DNA of 29,899 nt, taken from the NCBI GenBank assembly GCA_021796015.1, contig JAJYOT010000018.1:1-29899 (forward strand), read 5' to 3'. Position 1 is the stretch's first letter, and each line of letters begins with the position of its first letter. The notes under the pieces are model-generated. The model did no database searches. It was given only the letters and a program-made list of their open reading frames with translations, and was not told where the DNA came from. Below are positions 25,877 through 29,899 of this stretch, in pieces. The translations under genes were made by a program, and so were the position numbers. The stretch is from a bacterium (lineage in GTDB: Bacteria; Elusimicrobiota; Elusimicrobia; UBA1565; UBA9628).

Positions 25877-25918
25877 TTGCCTCATTGTGCTCGGTTTCGC
25901 TCTAAATTAGCCACCACC
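25877..25918. repeat. 42-bp direct repeat, copy 1
   Basis: The block that starts TTGCCTCATTGTG and ends TTAGCCACCACC recurs at 26098-26139 with 40 of 42 bases equal. The likeness reaches a few bases further left, into GCTTAA at the vapC stop. The copies flank the tRNA-Arg fragment, 221 bases apart, and may be traces of repeated integration. Confidence 0.85.
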
Positions 25919-25984
25919 CCAGACACCAGCCTTTGACGAATGCTACGGACAAAACTTAAAAAACCTTTGTAGAATAAGCGAAGC

Positions 25985-26024
25985 GGGCCTGTAGTTCAAC
26001 GGATAGAGCGCGTGGCTTCGAACC
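25985..26024 (+). pseudogene. 5' half of tRNA-Arg(UCG), truncated in the anticodon stem
   Basis: GGGCCTGTAGTTCAACGGATAGAGC reads as the acceptor 5' strand and D arm of a bacterial tRNA-Arg. It continues to the anticodon loop CTTCGAA (anticodon TCG). After CC, the 3' side of the anticodon stem, the match is lost: only two or three pairs form and no T arm (GGTTCGA) or 3' acceptor strand follows. Integrating elements often cut at the anticodon loop of tRNA genes, so this is best read as an attachment-site remnant. The complete gene, if retained, must lie elsewhere. Confidence 0.75.
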
Positions 26025-26253
26025 GACTTAAACGTCATTCTCGACGTATCTGAAGGTTGTTTATTAACGAGAAATAAGTGCCTGTTGTTGCTTAAGTTTG
26101 CCTCATTGTGTTCGGTTTCGCTTTAAATTAGCCACCACCTTAGCCACCGAGGACAATTTAATTCCAGGGAGTTTCTCAGGGGTCAGTGTATTGTTCCGTA
26201 CATGGTTCAGTCGTTGATTTTCGTTTGAAGAATTTAAAATTCAGGAGTGCGCT
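26025..26253. other. Non-coding stretch around the second direct repeat
   Basis: Together with 25874-25984 this is the longest gene-free stretch of the window (25874-26253). Apart from the tRNA fragment and the two direct repeats it holds a small inverted repeat ACGTC...GACGT at about 26032-26047 and the Shine-Dalgarno AGGAG of the next gene. I see no convincing promoter and no reading frame worth calling. Confidence 0.5.
26098..26139. repeat. 42-bp direct repeat, copy 2
   Basis: Same orientation as 25877-25918, with two C-to-T differences. It is followed by another TTAGCCACC (26140-26149 region), so the right end is itself partly repeated. Read on the minus strand both copies give a short peptide end VVANL(E/K)RNR(A/T)Q and a stop; both substitutions change a residue, so there is no sign of selection for coding. 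Confidence 0.85.
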
Positions 26254-26907
26254 ATGAAACGCAATGATCTTAAAAATGTTATGAATACGCTCCCAATATG
26301 CTTTAGTTGCAATGAACTGGCCTACCTTGCCCTAACGGGGAAAGTGGAAAATCAAGTGCGCGACAAATTGGCCTATCTGATCAATCAGCGGTATAAAGAT
26401 TGGAGAGTGACTCGTGAGTGGAACAGGGCTGATATTGCTATCTTTAAGAACAAGAGTAAGGAGCCTACGATTATCGAATTAAAGGCGATAATAACATTTG
26501 ATGCCGTGAAACCAAAAAAAGATCCTGGAAAAGAGTTAAGAAATTCCTTAAATGGGACAAAGGGGCTTAGACCAGACATGAAGCGATGGAAGCAAGGAAA
26601 GCGATTGAAACACGGGGTAAAACAAGTATTTGGCATTATGTTGGCCGCACATCCTTCAAAAGAGATTCTTGAAAACCTTGAACGGCTCAAAATTGTTAAA
26701 TATGCTGATGATATTAAGAAGTTCTGGCCGAAGGAAGAACGCGATAATAAAAAGTGGCTTGAAGATTGTTGTAAAAAGTTGGGTAAATACGATGGTCTAT
26801 GGGATGTCGGGCGTTATTGGGGCATTGGTATGGAAGTGGCATTTTGGATTTTGCCGAGGAAACATACTCGGAGGCATTATCAAGGGCATGCAATTAGAAG
26901 GAAATAA
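26254..26907 (+). CDS. Probable PD-(D/E)XK-fold nuclease-like protein, accessory
   Basis: A 217-residue protein of no family I can name. Residues of about 58-78 read ADIAIFK...PTIIELKAI, the usual layout of a PD-(D/E)XK core: an acidic residue opening a strand, then (I)ELK on the next strand. A preceding helix with QVRDKLAYL supplies a possible family glutamate region. The rest is rich in Lys and Trp and ends HTRRHYQGHAIRRK, very basic, which fits nucleic-acid binding. AGGAG lies 7 bases before the ATG. The gene is visibly richer in A and T than the housekeeping genes, which suggests transfer. Restriction, defence or repair are all possible. Confidence 0.65.
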   Translation: MKRNDLKNVMNTLPICFSCNELAYLALTGKVENQVRDKLAYLINQRYKDWRVTREWNRADIAIFKNKSKEPTIIELKAIITFDAVKPKKDPGKELRNSLNGTKGLRPDMKRWKQGKRLKHGVKQVFGIMLAAHPSKEILENLERLKIVKYADDIKKFWPKEERDNKKWLEDCCKKLGKYDGLWDVGRYWGIGMEVAFWILPRKHTRRHYQGHAIRRK

Positions 26908-26995
26908 AACAATCTGATTTCCGGGCTAGCTCATCTTGGATATCTCTAATGAGTCAATCAGTTTGACGAGCATCCAAAAGCTTAGCGCATTATTT

Positions 26996-27033
26996 TTGGT
27001 TATGATAATGCCAGTTTGCATAACCAAGTTTTT
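26996..27033 (+). terminator. Hairpin with T-run after the nuclease-like gene
   Basis: TTGGTTATG (26996-27004) and CATAACCAA (27019-27027) form a perfect 9-base inverted repeat with a 14-base loop, followed by GTTTTTA on the plus strand. It may end the plus-strand transcript. The stem is AT-rich and the loop large, and it borders the recombinase gene, so a recombinase binding site is the other reading. Confidence 0.45.
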
Positions 27034-27964
27034 ATAGCCCTTTGGCCAGTATTTGGGCGATAGATCCCGCTTTATCCGTTCTAACGTCATCATAGATTAA
27101 TACCGTATTGACCGAGCGGTGACGGCTAAATTGCCTAACAGAACGCACGTCCCCGCCAGTTTTATCCAAAGCCTCACTAATAGCGGTATGCCGAATCCCG
27201 TGGGGCCTTCCTAGGCGGTATTTCCTAATGAGAAGATAGAGCCCAGTCCCTGTTAGCCGTTTATCCTTACTCTTGGGATTATGGTCAAAGTTAGAGAACA
27301 AGGGACCAGGATCATTGCCTCTTATCGATATCCAAACTTCCAAGGCGGCTTTTGTTTCCATCGGCAAGGTCAATTGAACCCTGCCCGAGCGTCCTTTCCC
27401 TAGAATGGAGACATTTCCGGCGCTTAAATCCAGGTGTTCTAGATCTAAAGAGACAAGCTCATTTCTCCGTAATCCAAGGTCATAAAGCAGTCTTAGGATC
27501 GCCAAATCTCTTTTGGCCTTGGGAATAGAACTTTGAGATAGACTCAATACGACTTTCTTAATTGCAAATATCCCTGGCCCACGCAAATCACGATAAGACT
27601 CATTCTTAACATTAGGAATTTCAATTTCCCAGGTAATAATTCCCAAGGTTTTGGCTAATTTAATCAGAGCTCTTAAAGCCGCAAGTCTTCTATTAATCGT
27701 GGCGGGGGCTAATCCATTCTCGGACATTTTATTCCGATAGGCTAAAACAAGCCCATTGGCATCGCCTGGGAAACAAGAAATCAGTCTTTTAACCGCTAAG
27801 GCTACGCTTTTTTCTCCTAAAGCAATGGTAAATGATTCTAAATCTTGATGATATGCCTTAAGAGTGAGGTTATTTCTACCAGCTAAGAACATCTTGATTA
27901 ATGATTGAATCTTTCCGTCCAAGCCTTGAGAACTGACTATTTCCCATTGATTATGTTTTTCCAT
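27032..27964 (-). CDS. Tyrosine recombinase (phage/island-type integrase)
   Basis: A 310-residue site-specific recombinase. The N-terminal SAM-like core-binding domain covers about 15-105 (TLKAYHQDLESFTIAL...LAPATINRRLAALRAL). The catalytic domain has all expected residues: R166 (DLGLRRNEL), K190 (LGKGR), H255 and R258 (HGIRHTAI), H282 (SRHRSV) and the nucleophile Y291 (VLIYDD). Length and motifs also resemble XerC/XerD-type and integron-like enzymes. I start at ATG 27964 with GGAGG 7 bases before it. It is about 1 kb from the tRNA-Arg fragment, a likely target of this or a related enzyme. The chromosomal XerC/D role is less likely given the setting. Confidence 0.92.
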   Translation of the reverse strand: MEKHNQWEIVSSQGLDGKIQSLIKMFLAGRNNLTLKAYHQDLESFTIALGEKSVALAVKRLISCFPGDANGLVLAYRNKMSENGLAPATINRRLAALRALIKLAKTLGIITWEIEIPNVKNESYRDLRGPGIFAIKKVVLSLSQSSIPKAKRDLAILRLLYDLGLRRNELVSLDLEHLDLSAGNVSILGKGRSGRVQLTLPMETKAALEVWISIRGNDPGPLFSNFDHNPKSKDKRLTGTGLYLLIRKYRLGRPHGIRHTAISEALDKTGGDVRSVRQFSRHRSVNTVLIYDDVRTDKAGSIAQILAKGL

Positions 27965-28060
27965 GATTTGACCTCCTAAGTTTTCACCTTGTTTGAAGCC
28001 CATAATAATATGGTTACTTTTCTTCGAGAAACAAGGCGTATGCTTGTGAATGTCAGGCTA

Positions 28061-28102
28061 TTGACAATGCGTCATTTGACTGGTATAATAATATCAAATG
28101 AC
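28061..28102 (+). promoter_or_regulatory. Promoter with inverted-repeat operator of the Xre/RES operon
   Basis: A perfect TTGACA (28061-28066), 17 bases, then a perfect TATAAT (28084-28089) preceded by TGG. Transcription would start near 28096, only about two bases before the ATG at 28098, so the mRNA is essentially leaderless. The inverted repeat GTCATTTGA (28071-28079) and TCAAATGAC (28094-28102) frames the -10 box and covers the start codon, an ideal operator for autorepression by the antitoxin. Confidence 0.8.
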
Positions 28103-28466
28103 TACATTAATTCGGGAAATACGCAGGGGTTATGAGTGGGGAAAAGCGTCGAGATTCCAGAAAGCCTATGGGCTTACGGACAGCGTTTTCGCCCGCATGG
28201 TCGGAATCAGCAACAGCAGCCTTACCCGCCATCGCAGGAAACAAGAGCCTCTTGACGCCGTGGCCAGCGACCGCTTCTACCGAACATCGGAAATCATTAA
28301 ATTGGCGTCCGAGATCTTTGGGGGTAAGAGCGCGGCCATGTCATGGCTTCAACGTTCCCAGCCGGGCCTTGGCGGCGCGGTTCCCATTGATCTATTGGAT
28401 ACCGAGCCCGGAGCTCATGCCGTTCAAAAGCTCCTTTCTCAAATCGAATACGGCGTTCTTCCGTGA
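28098..28466 (+). CDS. Xre/ParS-type (MbcA/Xre) antitoxin of an RES module
   Basis: A 122-residue antitoxin. The first part carries an Xre-like helix-turn-helix (GLTDSVFARMVGISNSSLTRHR, about 25-46). The C-terminal half is the DUF2384/MbcA-ParS toxin-binding domain: AMSWLQRSQPGLGGAVPIDLLDTEPGAHAV, then LLSQIEYGVLP. It should bind and block the RES toxin and repress its own promoter through the inverted repeat over the start. No Shine-Dalgarno precedes the ATG, in keeping with a leaderless transcript. The stop overlaps the toxin start (GTGA). Confidence 0.92.
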   Translation: MTTLIREIRRGYEWGKASRFQKAYGLTDSVFARMVGISNSSLTRHRRKQEPLDAVASDRFYRTSEIIKLASEIFGGKSAAMSWLQRSQPGLGGAVPIDLLDTEPGAHAVQKLLSQIEYGVLP

Positions 28467-28954
28467 TTTCGGTTTGGCGCATTGACAAAGCCAATCGCGC
28501 CAAGGAAGAGTCATTTTCCGGCAAGGGCGCTTCTCTTGAAGGCGGGCGGTGGAATAAGCCCGGCTCTCCCGTGGTCTATACGGCAGAGGCCCTCTCCTTG
28601 GCCGCTCTTGAGAAGTTCGTCCACATGGGAGACGAAGGCAGGAGTGTTGATCTGGTTTTTTATGAAGTCAAAATACCGGATGGGGTTCGCGTGGAAGAGT
28701 TGTCTCGCCGGAGTTTGCCGCCCGATTGGAAAGCCGTTCCAGCTCCACGGTCCACGCAAGACATAGGAACGCGATGGGTTAGGGCGGCTCAATCGTCTAT
28801 TCTGAAGGTTCCATCCATCATCGCGGAGACGGAACATAATTATCTAATTAATCCCCTGCATCCCGATTTTAAGAATCTTAGAATTTCCTCCGCCAAACCC
28901 TATCGGTTTGACGAGCGCCTGTGGCAGCCGAAGAAAAAATCACATGAACATTAA
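28463..28954 (+). CDS. RES-domain toxin (probable NAD+-degrading)
   Basis: A 163-residue RES-domain protein; characterised members stop growth by breaking down NAD+. The family landmarks are there: the early arginine in VWRID (R6), LEGGRWNKPGSPVVYTAE, the ALEKFVHMG helix with its glutamate, and the late serine in KVPSIIAETEHNYLINPLHPDF. The length is normal and nothing seems broken. It starts with GTG and shares 4 bases with the antitoxin, the usual order for this module. No terminator is seen after it; the next gene is convergent, ending at 28996. Confidence 0.92.
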   Translation: MISVWRIDKANRAKEESFSGKGASLEGGRWNKPGSPVVYTAEALSLAALEKFVHMGDEGRSVDLVFYEVKIPDGVRVEELSRRSLPPDWKAVPAPRSTQDIGTRWVRAAQSSILKVPSIIAETEHNYLINPLHPDFKNLRISSAKPYRFDERLWQPKKKSHEH

Positions 28955-28995
28955 CGGGAGAAGTTTCCTTGGTGAATAATTTAGGCTAGACGCGG

Positions 28996-29343
28996 TTATG
29001 ATAAGTCTTCTGGTGGGCCATCGGGAATATCCAGATCACCGTCTGCCATGAGCGGCGGCACGGGTTTTGCTCCCGCTTTGAGAAGAATTTTGACAACCTC
29101 CAGGTTTCCCTTATATTCCGTCGAATTTAAAGCCGTCCAGCCCTCTTGATTCTTGGCATCCACATCAGCCCCAAAATCGATGAGCCATTGCGTTGCTTCC
29201 GCATGTCCCGTGGAGGCCGCCGGAATAAGTGGAGTATTTCCTTCCTTGTCCCGGGCATTAACATCCGCTTTGAAGTTGAAAAGAAACTCCATGGCGAAGG
29301 TTTGCCCCGTCACCGCCGCCCAGTGCATTGGGAGCCGAGCCAT
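28996..29343 (-). CDS. Small ankyrin-repeat protein
   Basis: A 115-residue protein made of about three ankyrin repeats: MHWAAVTGQTFAMEFLFNFKADVNARD, then NTPLIPAASTGHAEATQWLIDFGADVDAKN, then WTALNSTEYKGNLEVVKILLKAGAK. It ends in a Pro/Asp-rich acidic tail. No signal peptide is present from ATG 29343, which has GGGGAG 8 bases before it; a start 48 bases upstream overlaps the preceding gene. It follows the Sel1-repeat gene by 14 bases, so both are probably one transcript. Ankyrin repeats bind other proteins; the partner is unknown. Confidence 0.85.
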   Translation of the reverse strand: MARLPMHWAAVTGQTFAMEFLFNFKADVNARDKEGNTPLIPAASTGHAEATQWLIDFGADVDAKNQEGWTALNSTEYKGNLEVVKILLKAGAKPVPPLMADGDLDIPDGPPEDLS

Positions 29344-29357
29344 CTTATAACTCCCCT

Positions 29358-29899
29358 TTAACGATACAATGCGTGGCAGTTTATACTGCATTGTTCCTGT
29401 TCTGCAGCCTGTTCATTCATTGTTCGCCAATCGCCCGACCCATCTGAGTAGCTAACAAGAATTCCACGGCACTGTTGAAGACAAGCATTAAGGTTCTGTA
29501 ACTGTTCAAAATTTCGCTCTCTTTCTTCTTCTTCTTTTTGAGTCTGTTCAACCTTTAATTGCATAAGTGCAACCTGAACCTTTGCTTCCGGATCGCCCTG
29601 TTCCGCGGCTTTTCTATACCATTTAAGGGCTTCATCATAATCAGGTTCCTCGGAGTATACTTTCCCTAATTTTTTTTCTGCTGATATGTCACTTTGCTCA
29701 GCGGATTTTTGTAACAATTTAATGGCCCTCGACGGTGATTTTTTGACACCATTGCCATTCAAATACATGACGCCCAAGTTATATTCAGCATCAGCATCAC
29801 CACGCCCCGCTGCCCGCCGATACCACTTAATTGCTTCGACATAATCCTTCTTAACCCATGTCCCCTTTAAATAAAGGCTCCCAATATAATCATCCAGTT
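29358..29899 (-). CDS. Sel1-repeat (SLR/TPR-like) protein, N terminus beyond the window
   Basis: The frame is open to the right edge of the window, so 180 C-terminal residues are seen. Three Sel1-type repeats can be read: YIGSLYLKGTWVKKDYVEAI, then YNLGVMYLNGNGVKKSPSRA, then KLGKVYSEEPDYDEALKWYR, each ending in A(A/S)(G/E)(Q/R)-type helices. A Glu/Lys coiled stretch (about 29540-29470) follows, then a Cys-containing end (CLQQC, CSINC). Such proteins are adaptors, often secreted; export cannot be judged without the N terminus. It is followed closely by the ankyrin gene. Confidence 0.88.
   Translation of the reverse strand, partial: LDDYIGSLYLKGTWVKKDYVEAIKWYRRAAGRGDADAEYNLGVMYLNGNGVKKSPSRAIKLLQKSAEQSDISAEKKLGKVYSEEPDYDEALKWYRKAAEQGDPEAKVQVALMQLKVEQTQKEEEERERNFEQLQNLNACLQQCRGILVSYSDGSGDWRTMNEQAAEQEQCSINCHALYR

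Noticed and set aside
25882..25984. Remnant of an integrase C terminus on the minus strand across the direct repeat
   Set aside because: Both copies read VVANL(E/K)RNR(A/T)Q and a stop, but both substitutions change a residue and the upstream parts share no similarity, so coding origin is unsupported.
25985..26060. A complete tRNA-Arg gene
   Set aside because: The 3' side of the anticodon stem, T arm and acceptor 3' strand cannot be formed from the bases that follow.
26630..26917. Second frame overlapping the nuclease-like gene
   Set aside because: It is a shadow frame without a Shine-Dalgarno or motif, while the main frame has AGGAG and a coherent sequence.
25060..29899. CRISPR array or cas genes in the accessory region
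   Set aside because: The only repeats are two 42-base copies and short inverted repeats; there is no series of regularly spaced units and no Cas-like protein.

Overview
The window looks like ordinary chromosome from a Gram-negative-type bacterium (lipoprotein signal, outer-membrane barrel-like protein) with roughly balanced GC, running into an accessory segment at its right end. The lineage cannot be fixed from the sequence alone. The large three-domain form of IspG, the two-subunit pyruvate dehydrogenase E1 and a GYF-like/coiled-coil protein would fit a PVC-, Elusimicrobiota- or Omnitrophota-like group, but that is inference.

Layout. (1) 1-4416, plus strand: tail of a probable dnaX, then recR, a cystathionine beta-synthase/cysteine synthase, a zinc-type MDR dehydrogenase and a GT39 membrane glycosyltransferase, closely packed. 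A 168-bp element with inverted-repeat ends (4413-4580) follows and supplies the glycosyltransferase stop codon. (2) 4596-8894: two related CHASE3-type membrane histidine kinases without response regulators, a lipoprotein gene on the opposite strand between them, and a secreted, probably outer-membrane protein overlapping the end of the second kinase. (3) 8922-10913: large-form ispG, meeting tsaE tail to tail.

(4) 21476 down to 10910, minus strand: a tightly overlapping run of eleven genes, trxB-lipA-pdhA-pdhB-folP-glmM-pdxJ-like-glmS-acpS-nnrD-tsaE. It joins thiol redox, lipoylation and pyruvate oxidation, folate, amino-sugar precursors for the cell wall, acyl-carrier-protein activation, NAD(P)H repair and tRNA t6A modification. 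The pdxJ-like gene has lost most of the residues PdxJ uses for catalysis. Two copies of a GGGACAGTCCC-type repeat sit at the acpS-nnrD junction. (5) folB on the plus strand ends at a strong bidirectional terminator shared with groES-groEL on the minus strand. groES has a sigma70-like promoter and a degenerate CIRCE operator. A GYF-like/coiled-coil protein lies just upstream.

(6) 25060-29899, accessory region: a VapBC-type toxin-antitoxin pair, the 5' half of a tRNA-Arg(UCG) between two 42-bp direct repeats, an AT-rich gene for a probable PD-(D/E)XK nuclease, a tyrosine recombinase, an Xre/RES toxin-antitoxin operon with a nearly leaderless promoter overlapped by an inverted repeat, an ankyrin-repeat protein, and a Sel1-repeat protein running off the right edge. 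Together these look like an integrated element, or the remains of several, at a tRNA-Arg site, stabilised by toxin-antitoxin modules. No complete rRNA, tRNA, CRISPR array or insertion sequence transposase was found.
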